In this document: positions 23,596-34,261 of the stretch, one piece after another
Numbering within the stretch: position 1 is the stretch's first letter
Layout of the letters: the number at the start of each line of letters is the position of its first letter
Source: Turnera subulata
Lineage: Eukaryota > Streptophyta > Magnoliopsida > Malpighiales > Passifloraceae
Assembly (NCBI GenBank): GCA_028386065.3
Contig: JAKUCV010001510.1
Coordinates: forward strand, 103,994 to 167,993
Length of the DNA: 64,000 bases
Reading direction: 5' to 3'
Translations under genes and position numbers: made by a program
The notes under the pieces: model-generated
Database searches by the model: none
What the model saw: only the letters and a program-made list of their open reading frames with translations
What the model was told of the DNA's origin: nothing

Positions 23596-24150
23596 TGTAA
23601 CGTCCCGGCTTGTCGACTGTCACTACAGACCAACACGGGACCTTTCCAACATGCTTTGTCCTCACTCGCACGTTTCCGGGGAAAACTTCCCAGGAGGTCA
23701 CCCATTTTAAAATTGCCCCAAGTCAAGCACGTTTAACTTTAGAGTTTTTCTAGAATGAGCACCGAAAAGGTAGGTGCACCTTGTTGATATAGTTAGTACC
23801 CATCAAACCGTTTAAGCTATTCTTGATTGTGCAGTCCTGTACCTGTACAACCTCGAAATCACTTCATTTGAGCTATTCTTAATTATACAGTCCCATACCC
23901 GTATAATTATGAAATCGCCCCAACTGTGCAGCCCCATCCCTACACAGTCTCAGGATCTCTCCTATTCTGGTGTGGATTCAGTTCATTCCTGTGCCCCTCC
24001 GTCTAGAAGCCTGCCAGAAGCCGCTCCTTGTCCATGCTCATCCCGGCACCGGCGTACACTTCCCGCCCTCATAGATCCCGGGTGTCACAGGCCCACCAGC
24101 TTCCGCTAGGTTCGTCCCTGAACCCTGCACCGTACTAGGGGAGTTCTGGA
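23596..24150 (-). repeat. LTR-like segment with 5S rRNA-like sequence
   Basis: Read on the minus strand, 23,763 to 23,686 resembles the 3' two-thirds of plant 5S rRNA: GGTGCTCATTCTAGAA, AAAGTTAAACGTGCTTGAC and GGGTGACCTCCTGGGAAG appear in the order of the gene, with drift between them. The segment ends (minus strand) ...GACGTTACA next to PBS2. Cassandra-type elements are known to carry 5S sequence in their LTRs and use an initiator-Met primer site, so this looks like an LTR of that kind embedded in the Ty3 leader. Confidence 0.7.
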
Positions 24151-24162
24151 GCTCCGCTACCA
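24151..24162 (-). promoter_or_regulatory. Primer-binding site of the Ty3 element (PBS1)
   Basis: The minus strand reads TGGTAGCGGAGC three bases inside the 5' LTR. The usual initiator-tRNA-Met site is TGGTATCAGAGC, so 10 of 12 bases agree. Confidence 0.75.
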
Positions 24163-24165
24163 AAC

Positions 24166-26324
24166 TGAAGCGCCCGACCCGTATTTACTGTACACAGTAA
24201 ACACGTGCCGAAACTATTCTTATAGATACAACAGACAGTACATCGCAGTCAAAGTACTACATGACAAATCCAAATACAACAGAAACATCATCCGTCACCT
24301 ATACACGGGGACCATTATTCAACCCTCATAAACTAGCACAACAACAGCATCATACTCCAATATAAACATCACCATAGTTAACATAGCAAGCAGCAACACA
24401 GCAACATATATTACACAGCAGCGGAAGACTTATATGCACATGCAGCGGAGGTATGGATCCGGAGTCAGGTGGAGAAGAAAGCAGCAGCCATCAAACATCG
24501 TACCTGAACTACGAAACAACTTAACCTACGGGATGATACCCCGCAGATGAGGGGTGAGTCCGAAGTGCTCACCGACGAAGGATAAACAGTGATATGCAAG
24601 CAACCGTAATACAGTAAAGCAAACACAAGTAAATCAACAGCACATTTCAAATAAGACTGAGCCAAGACCAAAAGAATATTTAACATAATTTCTAATTTTA
24701 TTTTCCGGGCCCCCGTCACTAGACAAGCTAGGGTCGTACCAGGTTATCAATTAATTCCGGATGCTAGGTCAAAGAGAACCATACCATTCTTACCATACCG
24801 GATTCAACAACCCAAAACCGGATATTTGGTATATCCAAACCACTGGGTATTCGGTATACCCTAACCACAGGCATCAACATGCCAACCGGATATTCGGTAT
24901 ATCCGAACCACTGGGTATTCGGTATACCCCAACCACAGGCATCAACATGCCAACCGGATATTTGGTATATCCAAACCACTGGGTATTCGGTATACCCCAA
25001 CCACAGGCATCAACATGCCAACCAAGTAACCAAACCAAGTAACCGACCATAGCATCCCAAAATTAATTTTCAAACCATCGGGTCGTACCACTACTTTCCA
25101 CATGAAAATCATATCATCATCTCATATCAATTCCAATTTCCAATTTCCATTTTCCTTTTCTCAACTATCTACAGTCAATTGTTCAACATCAATCTCAACA
25201 CAATATCACAGGATCATTATCACAGTCCAACAACAACAATGATAACCACAGCAATCAAACAGCCAGCAATCAACATCTCAGCAGTTTAATCAAACAACAA
25301 AGCACACAAAGTATTACATGCAACGTAACAAAGGTTATCCATCCTCACCTTAGCCGATTATCAATTATGGAATTGCCCAACAGATTCCAAGTCCGGTTCC
25401 TCAGCAAATTGTTGGTTATCAACTCCTCGGTTTGCAGACGATGGCGGCGCGACGAAGCACGACGCGGGACGGCAAGGCGAAGGCGACGTGAGGCACCAGC
25501 AGCAGGGAGGCGGGACGGTGGCTGTCAGAGTCGGCAGGGGCGGTGCTCGTCGGCGACAGTTGCAGCGAGGAAAAGAGAGGGAGGATGGCGACGTCTACTC
25601 CTCGTCCTGCAGCGTCGGCGTCTAGAGGAAGGAGAGGAAAAGCGAGTGGCGACGGCGACGAGGTGGTCTCGGTGGTGTGGGTGGTGGTCACGGGTGGCTT
25701 GGCCACAGCGGCGGTGAAGAGAAAAAAAAAAAAAAGAAAAAGGAGGAGGAGGGAGCATGGTGATATGGCAGTGAGGGGTTGGGTGTTGTGTTATTATTTT
25801 TTTTTCTTCTTTTTTTGTTCTGGTTTCTTGGGTAAGGTTTACAGGGGAAGAGTATAGCGGTGGTATATGCAGGGAAAAGATGGAGACGAGGGTGATGATG
25901 GTGGTGGTGTACTGATGAGGCAGGAAAAACACAGCTATATATAGGCATGCAAATCCACTGGTAAGTCACAGGCATAACAGGTAGAGGCGGCTGAATAATT
26001 GAGCTTCAATTATGCAGTTACTATGCTGCATGTGAAGTGTGACCCGCCTGGACCAGAAAATATCCAATATACCCACTTATCTTATTTCCGGTCCGTTAAC
26101 TCGAGGATGAACCCGACTTTTCTGAAGATGCCTGGACTCGGAAAAATCCCAACTTGGTCCGTAAAATCCGCAGAAAAATCCTGAACGTGGGACAAGGCTC
26201 GGTTTCGGAATCCAATGCTCGATTTACCATAATTTAATTATCCAAGATTAAAATCAATGGTAAATTACTATAAATTAACTTAAACAGTCCCAGTAAAAAT
26301 GAAATTTTTACCTGGGCTGTTACA
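24166..26324 (-). repeat. 5' LTR of the Ty3 element
   Basis: Counterpart of 16,656-18,811, with the same TG...CA ends and the same internal 68-bp array at 24,842-25,024. The GC-rich block at 25,440-25,700 is the match of 17,930-18,190. Confidence 0.95.
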
Positions 26325-26647
26325 TCATTTGATTAGATTGAAATTGTTGAGAGTGTCATAGGTTAAACTGATTATTTTTTTTTGATTAAACTGGTTATCT
26401 TTATTAAAACAAGATTATTATATTTGGTTGGTTTTGTACTTGATTCACGATAATTCATCCCAATTTCAAACATGAGTTGAAATTATGCTGCTTCCTTGTA
26501 TACTTACTTTCTTGAAGGTTTCAAGGAGCCGCTCATCTTACCCCTTTGACAAAACATTTCATAAGTCAAATTTAAGAAGGGAGCATCTAGCTTTTTCGGT
26601 TTGTTATTGTTTTAAAACTCCATATTTCGTTCATTTGGCAATTGGAA

Positions 26648-27227
26648 TCAAACCTGGCAATTCGTATTGACGGGTCGGGTTCGTGTCGGGTTGAACAGGT
26701 AAACGGATTTCAATTTCTTAATCCGTATCTGACCTGTTTAATAATCGTGTTGTGTCGTGTCAACCCGTTATAATCGTGTCGTGTTCGGGTTGACCCGCGG
26801 GTTACCTGTTAACTCTAAGAAGTCTACAAATTTGTTTGGAGTTTGTCTACTTTGCATATTTTTTAACCAAATAGGTATATAATTAGATTTTTTATATATT
26901 AAATATAATTATAAATTATAAAATCATAATATAATATTATTTTAAATCATACATAACAATTATTTTGGATAGTTTTAATAATTTTACCCTTAGATATTAA
27001 ATAAATCATGTATTAGATTAGTAAAATATATAGACCCTAAATATAATCGGGTCATAAATAGGTACCCATCGGGTTGGAGGGTCAACCCGCGACATGACCT
27101 GCCAATTTTTGTGTTGTATCGGGTCAATCCATTTAATTAAACGGGTTGAAAATCTTTGATCTATACTTGCTAATTTCGTGTCGGGTTCGTGTCGTGTTGT
27201 TGTGTCGAAACCTGTTTTGCCAGGTCT
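26648..27227. mobile_element. Non-autonomous hAT-type element, 580 bp, 8-bp TSD
   Basis: The ends carry CCTGGCAA and its complement TTGCCAGG, slightly recessed. Exact 8-bp flanking repeats AATTGGAA lie at 26,640-26,647 and 27,228-27,235. The body is rich in GGGTTCGTGTCGGGTT and CGGGTTGACCCGCGGGTT-like inverted motifs near both ends, with an AT-rich middle and no transposase. Confidence 0.88.
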
Positions 27228-27235
27228 AATTGGAA

Positions 27236-27619
27236 TGCATTTATATTTGTTATTTCTTTTACTATATGGTACAAACACATCAACTAGAAGGTATCACCAG
27301 CTAACAGTGACCCCGATTGGTCCGGACGGATGAACCTGGTTAATCATGACCCGGTTAGTTTTTCGAGTCAATAATTTCTTTATTAATTTCCAGTTAACCA
27401 GGGTTTGACCATTTTTTACCCGGGAAAACCAAGACCCGGTGGCTCGACTGGGTCGACCTCCGATCCGGGTTTAAATACATTGCTCCTAATGCTTTAACTC
27501 TTCAGAGTTTTAAGGCTGTCAATTTCAATTTGTTTAGTTCTAGTTTTTTTCATTCACTTATTGCTATCTTCAGTTTGAATTTGAGTGATAGCTCTCTCGT
27601 TTTTCTGTGTTGGTGTTTT
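27236..27619. other. Intergenic, with a CCGGGT-rich patch at 27,310-27,480
   Basis: The patch has GACCCGG, CCCGGGAAAA and GACCCGGTGG motifs in both orientations and may be another small element, but I could not fix its ends. No gene seen. Confidence 0.4.
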
Positions 27620-27859
27620 CAAGCTTGTAAGATGGGGAATCTATTTATTTACAGTGCTTTGTTGGACCGAGATTTACCAATATAAATTTCTTTTATGGCT
27701 CAATTATATATATGGAAAATTTTCTTCACCTCGTTAAATTCTTTTTTTTTTTTTAAGAAAAAAGAAAATCCGCATTGATTGTCATCTTATGTGGAGAAAA
27801 AGAAAAGAGGAAAATGTATTATTGGCATGTCTCATCTATGTAATAAATATATACACAAG

Positions 27860-28190
27860 TTTTTTTTTTCACAAATCTGCAAAAACTTTCTCGAAAGCCT
27901 AACTATGTTAGATTTTTCTTTTTTTTTTAATCAATCAAATCATGTCTCACATTCTCGTTAAAAAAAAAAAATGTCCCACAAAAATTGGGTAACTGGGCTT
28001 TAAGCCCATCCAATCTACCAAAAACTTGCGTAGCAAAAATACGAGCAGCCCAAGTCTGTTAGTTATATTTTATTTTTTTTTAAAGAAAAGTAATACACCA
28101 TCACATCAGCAAATCCGAAACATAGAAGGATTGGTCACAAAACAAGAGGAAATCCTTCTACATGTCGGTTTAGGCTCTCCTCTATATAAA
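27860..28190 (+). promoter_or_regulatory. Promoter of J-domain gene 1
   Basis: TATATAAA lies at about 28,183-28,190, 102 bases before the start codon. A palindrome GGGCTTTAAGCCC (27,995-28,007) contains two TGGGCT/AGCCCA-type site II elements, which in plants are usually bound by TCP factors. The second gene's promoter lacks this palindrome, although the flanks match. Confidence 0.6.
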
Positions 28191-28291
28191 CCAACCTGGT
28201 AGTGTACGTAGAACTGGTTTCTTATAAAGCTTAAGATCGAGCAAACCCTAGCCATCGATCTCCACCTTCACAACCACCCTATCTCTCTAAT

Positions 28292-28981
28292 ATGAGAACT
28301 ACCGCCACTTTTGTCGATCACTACAGTGTTTTAGGGCTACCTTCCGGTGAGGAAGGGGCGAGGCTAACGTTGAGGGAAATAACAAGAGCTTACAAGCTCA
28401 AGGCATTAGAGCTGCACCCTGACAAGCGGCCGCCTAATGATCCCAAAGCCAAGGCCGATTTCCAGAAGCTCGGGTCATCCTACCAGACACTCAAGGACCC
28501 GGCTTCCCGGAGACGGTTCGATGATTCCCTCCTCCTCCGCCACGGCCACCATAACGTGGATGAGAAGTGGAGGAAGGAAGCAGCTGGAGAGAAGAAGGAT
28601 CATAGGGCTGATGATCATCATCATCATGATCATGATGATGTTGACTTGGATGATGATGTTGACTTGGATGATGATGATGATGATCTTAACTTTGATGATG
28701 ATGATGATGATTATATTCAACACATAGTTCTTGAAGTTTCGTGGATGATAGAGTGGAGTGATCATATATATGGTGAGAAGGAGCTAAGGGAGTTCTTCTC
28801 CAAGTTTGGCGTGGTTGAAAGTGTTTGCATGGTAGGGGGCATGTCGACCATCAAGTCTGCAAAAGTTTCCATGGTTGCTACAGCTTCTGCTGTTGCTGCT
28901 GCGAGGAATGCAGCATTCAAGCTCTCTAATCCGATTATTGTCTCCCTGTGTAAAAACTGTGTAACGAATTTTGGATACTAG
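28292..28981 (+). CDS. J-domain protein with RRM-like C terminus (DNAJC17-like), copy 1
   Basis: 229 residues, intronless. Residues about 9-75 form a J domain: DHYSVLGLPSGEEG, helix II with YKLKALELHPDK (HPD at 42-44), and FQKLGSSYQTLKDPASRRRFD. J domains stimulate Hsp70 ATPase. Residues about 143-220 resemble a divergent RRM (VLEVSW, LREFFSKFGVVESVCM, KSAKVSM). J domain plus RRM is the layout of DNAJC17, a splicing-linked co-chaperone, so a nuclear RNA role is inferred. Between the domains lies an Asp/His run (about 106-140) from GAT repeats that is absent from copy 2. The last residues also differ from copy 2. The start is fixed by the conserved MRTT at both loci. Confidence 0.88.
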   Translation: MRTTATFVDHYSVLGLPSGEEGARLTLREITRAYKLKALELHPDKRPPNDPKAKADFQKLGSSYQTLKDPASRRRFDDSLLLRHGHHNVDEKWRKEAAGEKKDHRADDHHHHDHDDVDLDDDVDLDDDDDDLNFDDDDDDYIQHIVLEVSWMIEWSDHIYGEKELREFFSKFGVVESVCMVGGMSTIKSAKVSMVATASAVAAARNAAFKLSNPIIVSLCKNCVTNFGY

Positions 28982-28984
28982 ATC

Positions 28985-29999
28985 TAACTGGTTGGCGTTG
29001 TTGTAGCTTAACCAACCTACTTTGTACGTACTATTGTTATTCAATGGAATACGACCAAATTCTGCAACCTCAATTCTTTTGTATGTTCTTGTCTCTTTCT
29101 CCCTCTGTAAGGTAGTCTTTTGTGCACTTCCCCTGTGTGGTTAATTTTGGGTTTTGTGTTATATAATAGGAGTTGTAGGCCGGAATTGGAGTGTCTCCAT
29201 TCAATATTGTAGACTATTAGATATGTATATGGTGATGTGCAGTGCTCAGTTATAGCTAGCTCTACTCTTCTCCAGGAATTTGAAGCAATTTTGTCACGCC
29301 AATTAACTTACCAAACAGAAGAGTCTAATTTTCTGCCCAAATTAAAATCCATAACGTTTGTGTTTGTTATCATTTGCAAAGAACTTTTCTTTGCAATTAG
29401 TTACTGCGCGCACAAATAAACCATCTAATTAAAGAAAGAGACCGACATTTGAGAAAGAAAGAAAAGAAACATACATAATTCAATGCCCTGGAAAACATTC
29501 TACTGTTTGATCCATTTAACACTAGAAAGAAAAATAATGAGAAGCCCTGCCACTTGTGAAATTTTGCAAACACTAATAATGTTTGACAAGTCAGAATAAC
29601 GAATTTGGGATGATGCCATATGCACGATCTTCATAATCATCTTGAAGGACAAAAAAAGTATTGCTTGACTTTTATTTGTCGCCATCAAAGAAATAAAACA
29701 AGGTGTCATTTACACATTTGCTTCACCACAGGAATTTAGAATATATCAAGTCACTTCAATACTCAAAATTGGTGGATAAACTCTAGAATGGGCCGCCGGC
29801 TTTGTGGAAAACAAAAGCTGAAGTTGCTAATTAATATTCACTAAACTAATGACGTGTATGATGTATCAACAAATTTGTACACAAGCTGATTCATTGTACA
29901 AGGATTACTATTATTTCTTTCATTGTTCTAGTATATTAACAATCCAAAGACTAGAAGAAAAATAAATTGATCGCCATTAACAGATACAGAGGAAAACAG
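28985..29999. other. 3' flank of J-domain gene 1 and promoter region of the truncated kinase
   Basis: No further gene. The sequence parallels 34,260-35,500 with small indels. It includes the J gene's 3' UTR and the kinase's 5' flank. About 230 bases near 35,000-35,180 of copy 2 have no counterpart here. Confidence 0.6.
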
Positions 30000-30012
30000 A
30001 GGATCTGGTAAA

Positions 30013-30297
30013 ATGTTTGTTCCATCTTCTTTGCCCTCTTCGCTGCTTCTGTTCCTGAACACAATTTCTATAGCAACTTCAAATATATCACCAGGGTCCT
30101 CAATTTTTGCTACAAATTCCAGTCAAACCTGGTCCTCTCCGGGCAGTATTTTCTTCCTTGGCTTTACTGAAGTGGGGTCAAAATCCTGCATGCTCACAAT
30201 TTCCTTACTCTGGTGGTGTCCTCATTTGGAGTGCTGGTGGTGCCACCGTTGATGCTGGTGGTGCCTTTCACTTCCCTGACGATGGTCTTCTCCCCCA
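30013..30297 (+). pseudogene. S-domain receptor kinase, 5' end only, cut by the duplication junction
   Basis: Begins with the same signal peptide as the intact gene at 35,508 (MFVPSS..., then LLLFLNTISIATSNISPGSS) and runs into the bulb-lectin domain. One missing base near 30,205 shifts the frame (YSGGVLIWSAGGATVD lies in the next frame). At about 30,297 the gene ends at the join with unit 2, after roughly 95 of 795 codons. No kinase part exists here. The intact gene downstream keeps the full length. Confidence 0.92.
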
Positions 30298-30302
30298 AGA
30301 TA

Positions 30303-33185
30303 TTCATTGGCTCTAATTTCTGTATGGTGATCATGTCATCTTTCCTCACCATACACACAGCAGTGCCAAGACAAGTTTGTTGACAGCCTAAGCTACCTCC
30401 ACAGCAATACTTTTATTTTATGGGAAAAGGATGATGCTTTAGTCCAATAATTGATTATAATTTATTAATTGATAAAAACTTCTGGAACCAAAACCAGTCC
30501 TGCAGCAATTAAATACCCTCATGATGTTCACCTTGGAATGATTGTGACAATGATGAAGATTGCCTTTCAATGTTCCTCCCTGAAGCTGAAAAGGTAATAG
30601 ACCAACAGTTTGAACTGATGTAGATGAAGATGGAGCAGGAGCTGAATTCTCAAGAGTAGAGTGAGTACTGTCCTTACTGCTATAAGTGATGCTTGTCTCT
30701 CTCTAATTAGACCTCTCATTTAAAGCCTTTGGTGGTGTTGGTTTCAAAGTCTCTACATTTCCCTCAAGCATCTGCACTACATTTCCCAAAGATGGCCTTT
30801 GAGATGGATACTCCTGAATACACCAAAATAACTTCAATAGCCCTCCTTACTTGATCCATTTCTATATGCTGATCAGCAAGTCTTTTGTCAACAATTTTTC
30901 ACTAAATTACCCTTTTCAAATTCTTCATAAGCCCAGATCGAGAACCTCCTCTGGCAAATTTCTGCTGAGACTTCAAAGTTTCTTCTCCCACTGACTATTT
31001 CCAATAGCATCATACCATAACTATAGACGTCCGTTTTCGATGTTATCGGAAGATTGGCAAGCCATTCCGGGGCAAATATCCTCTAGTCCTTCTAACACTT
31101 GTCAAGATAAATCCAAACACTTGAGCTCCAGCATTGCCTCTCCTCATCGCTGCTCTCATCAGGGGAAGGATTTGGCTGGACCCTTCACATAACAAATACT
31201 AGGCAGTGCTTGACTCTGATACCCAGAAACAAATTCTGGTGTTTTCAAGTAACACAATCCTGATCCATCAGACGAAGATGAGGAGGCAACGGAAGCTAAC
31301 CCACCAGAGAGCCAGTTCACTCTGCATGCTGTTATTCCAAGAATGACTATTTGCTCAGGCTGGTAAGTCAAGAGCTTGGTATGCGTTAATGCCACCATGG
31401 TAGCACTGTTCAGACAATCTTGAATCTCCACTTTTCTCTTACAACCTGGATTAGAACTTGAATCATTGTAACTGCAAATCCCCATATTTCCACAATATCC
31501 ATAAACCGATCAGCCAATGCAGTCCATGTCACAGTTGCAATCCCAGTACCTCTAGTGGAACTGTACATCCTCAAGTTTCCATTACTGTCAATTCTCAAAA
31601 ACCTGAATACATCACTACCTTCTCCGTAATCATTACTATAAGCAACATTCAATCCTCTGCTCAAGTTACCGTCTAGAAGCAACAGGATACCATTTTCTTG
31701 AAACCGCAAGCTGGGAGATGATGACAAATTAGATGCAGCAGAGCCCAAACCTTGACTCCAATACACTATATTCTCCCATTCCATTGCAATGTAAGGTTCC
31801 AAGAGCTCAAAAAGCCAGCCGAAAGAGTAAATCCCTTTTCTCAAAGTTTGGTTCACAGTGAAGTTCTGCGAAGGAAGAATAGTCTCAGATTGGCTGAGTC
31901 ATCCAAAGAAGCAGAAGTGGCACCAAGATTTGCTGTCACTACCTTCTCCATAATCATTGCTATAAGCAACATTCATTCCTCTGCTCAAGTCACCATCTAA
32001 AAGCAACAGGATATCATTTCCTTGAAACCGCAAGCTCGGAGAATCGGAGATGATGACAAATTAGATGCAGCTGAACCCAAACCTTGACTCCAATACACCA
32101 TGCTCCGATTCCATTGCAATGTAAGGCTTCCAGAGCTCAAAAGGCCGAAAGAGTAAATCCCTTTTTCTCAAAGTTTGGTTCACAGTGAAGTTCAGTGAAG
32201 GAAGAATAGTCTCGGCCGGATTCTGTGAAGTAGACCAAACAGGGTTCCTGCCCTTGTAGAGAACCAGATTGCCTGAGCCATCCAAAGAAGCAGAAGTGGC
32301 ACCAAGATTTGCTGTCCCAGAATTCCTGATAGTGGCACCTGAGCCATTGACAAGCTGGAGATTGCCGGTTTGGAGGAACTGCAAAGAGCCCTCCCTGTCT
32401 ACAACTGCAGAGGTGCCACCTGAAGGAAAGAAAACCAATGAAACAGTGCTGGAAATTTCCAGATTTGATAACAGAGATGAACACTTGAATTTCAATCAAC
32501 AATCAAGAGGATAAAGGAAGTAATCTCACGATTCAGACACTTGTTTTGTTTTTCAATTTTTTTCTGGAGAAGACAATTTCCATTCATTCTCAACAAAATA
32601 GATACAAGAGCAGAGGCTTTATACATAGTTTCTGTGTTTTTTACAGTGAACACGTCTAACTTTTTCTAATTACAAAAGTATTCTAATCGGCCTGAAAACC
32701 TCTAGAATTCTTCCCCAACTTATATTAAACTAATACCAGACACCTACCAAAAGCATATTATAATACAGAATTTGACATGTGATGGATAAGTTTATCTTGC
32801 AATATCCAAAATTTCAAAAGAGATATTTAAACAAACAGTTGGCGGGCAAACCTGGTTAACAGGATCAGGATCAGCTCCTCAAGTCAACACCACCAAGTGT
32901 CCTCACAGGAACTCCACCATTGTAGATGCATGATGGATAAGGTGTAAGAAGAGGAGGAGGAGGAGGAACCCAGTTGAGTAACCAGGTTTGGTTTGTGTTT
33001 GAAGGGAAGAGGGATGAGCCTGGTGATATATTTGCAGCGCAAGGAATGGTGATCAAGGAGAGGAAGAGGAATGGGAAGAGAAGAGACTTGAAGCTCATTA
33101 TTATTTCTCTCCTCTGTTTTTTGAGGGATCTGTTGCTGAATAATAAGGGAAACAGTATTGATTTACCCTTTTTCTTTGTTATTAA
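30303..33185. repeat. Tandem-duplication unit 2, left part
   Basis: Counterpart of 12,142-14,335, carrying kinase pseudogene B. The duplicated unit continues through 35,789. Confidence 0.88.
30720..33098 (-). pseudogene. G-type lectin S-receptor-like kinase pseudogene B
   Basis: Sister copy of pseudogene A with the same missing transmembrane and kinase N-lobe. A C-lobe remnant (about 30,720-31,130) is followed by PAN/S-locus parts (31,159-31,856), then lectin parts (32,061-32,495), with the signal-peptide Met at 33,096-33,098. It has extra damage: part of the lectin/S-locus region is present twice (31,607-31,900 and 31,935-32,230), the EGF-like part has lost about 70 bases near 31,445, and about 470 bases of foreign sequence (32,415-32,880) split the lectin exon. 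Confidence 0.86.
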
Positions 33186-33598
33186 GATAATGCCTTGTGA
33201 AAAAAGATAATGCCTTGTGAAACAGGAAACTCTTGTTTTTAAGGTGAGATGAGATGCTTTTTGAAGAGTCACTTACTGAAATTTCTCTCGGCTTTTTTTT
33301 TTTTTTTTTTTTTTTGTCATGGCTTGTAAAATGGGGAATGTATTCACAGTACTTTGTTGGACTGTTTCGCCTGATGATTTACAAAATTAAGAAAATAAAA
33401 TTTCTTTTATGGCTCATTTATAATTATATGCGAAAAAAAAAAAAAGACTCCCGGCCCCAACAGGACCAACCCCCACAATCGTCGATGTTTTTCTTGAATG
33501 GAAAGTAATACCATCAACAAATCCTAAACCTAGAAGGATTGGTAACAAAACAAAAGTAAAATCCATGTACTTGTCGGTTTAATTAGACTCCTATATAT

Positions 33599-33612
33599 AT
33601 ATATATATATAA
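33599..33612 (+). promoter_or_regulatory. TATA box of J-domain gene 2
   Basis: An (AT)n run ending TATATAAACC lies about 80 bases before the start codon. The upstream flank shares the CTTGTCGGTTTAA and AAGTAATACCATCA blocks with gene 1. Confidence 0.55.
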
Positions 33613-33688
33613 ACCTAGTAGTGTACATAGAACTGGACTGACAATCGTCTGGTTTCCTCCACAACCACACTAGCTCTATCTCTCTAAT

Positions 33689-34258
33689 ATGAGAACTACC
33701 ACTGGTGTCGATCACTACAATGTTTTAGGCCTACCTTCCGGTAAGGAAGGGGCGAAGCTAACGTTGAAGGAAATAACAAGAGCCTTCAAGCTCAAGGCAT
33801 TAGAGTTGCACCCTGACAAGCGGCCGCCCGATGATCCCAAAGCCAAGGCCGATTTCCAGAAGCTCGGGTCATCCTACCAGACACTCAAGGACCCGGCTGC
33901 CCGGAGACGGTTCGACGATTCCCTCCTCCTCCGCCACCTTAACGTGGATGCCAAGAGGATGAAGAAAGCAGCTGGAGAAAAGAAGGATCATGGGGCTGAT
34001 GATGATGTTCATCATATTAAGCATATAGTTCTTGAAGTTTCGTGGGTGGTAGTGTGGAGTGATTATGGTGAGGAGGAGCTAAGGGAGTTCTTCTCGAGGT
34101 TTGGCCTGGTTCAAAGTGTTTGCATGAAAGGGCTTTGCTTTTTGGACATGAAGTCTGCAAAAGTTTCCATGGTTGCTGCAGATTCTGCTGTTGCTGTTGC
34201 GGAGAATGCAGCTATCAACCTTTCTAATCCGATCCTTGTCTCCCGTAAGACTATGTAA
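33689..34258 (+). CDS. J-domain protein with RRM-like C terminus (DNAJC17-like), copy 2
   Basis: 189 residues, intronless. The J domain is at about 6-74, with HPDK starting at residue 41 and FQKLGSSYQTLKDPAARRRFD at its end. A basic linker (KKAAGEKKDHG) leads to an RRM-like region at about 107-186 (IVLEVSW, LREFFSRFGLVQSVCM, MKSAKVSM). It is nearly the same as copy 1 but lacks the Asp/His repeat and ends in SRKTM. It is the most compact of the four family members here and probably closest to the parent form. Expected role: co-chaperone of Hsp70 in a nuclear, RNA-linked setting, inferred from DNAJC17. Confidence 0.88.
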   Translation: MRTTTGVDHYNVLGLPSGKEGAKLTLKEITRAFKLKALELHPDKRPPDDPKAKADFQKLGSSYQTLKDPAARRRFDDSLLLRHLNVDAKRMKKAAGEKKDHGADDDVHHIKHIVLEVSWVVVWSDYGEEELREFFSRFGLVQSVCMKGLCFLDMKSAKVSMVAADSAVAVAENAAINLSNPILVSRKTM

Positions 34259-34261
34259 AGA

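Larger units (their letters stand above)
16656..26324 (-). mobile_element. Ty3/gypsy retrotransposon, Tekay-like chromovirus, 9.67 kb
   Basis: Two LTRs of about 2.16 kb (16,656-18,811 and 24,166-26,324) bound a gag-pol region read on the minus strand, so the right LTR is the 5' LTR. Target duplication is TCATT at 16,651-16,655 and 26,325-26,329. Domain order is Gag with zinc knuckle, protease, reverse transcriptase, RNase H, integrase and a C-terminal chromodomain. That order and the chromodomain place it with plant chromoviruses. The polyprotein is broken by several stops and frameshifts, so this copy is dead. By eye the LTRs differ at roughly 4% over their first 210 bases, so insertion is not very recent. 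It accounts for most of the extra length of duplication unit 1. Confidence 0.96.
27620..30297. repeat. Tandem-duplication unit 1, right part
   Basis: Matches 33,310-35,789 in order: AAGATGGGGAAT flank, promoter, J-domain gene, 3' flank (for example AATGGGCCGCC at 29,788 and 35,279) and the first part of the S-domain kinase. Similarity stops abruptly at about 30,297 inside the kinase coding sequence. Confidence 0.9.

Noticed and set aside
23686..23763. A real 5S rRNA gene
   Set aside because: Only part of the 5S sequence is present, with several changes, and it is embedded in an LTR-like segment.
28437..28765. Met/Ile-rich ORFs on both strands over J-domain gene 1
   Set aside because: They are other-frame readings of the GAT repeat.
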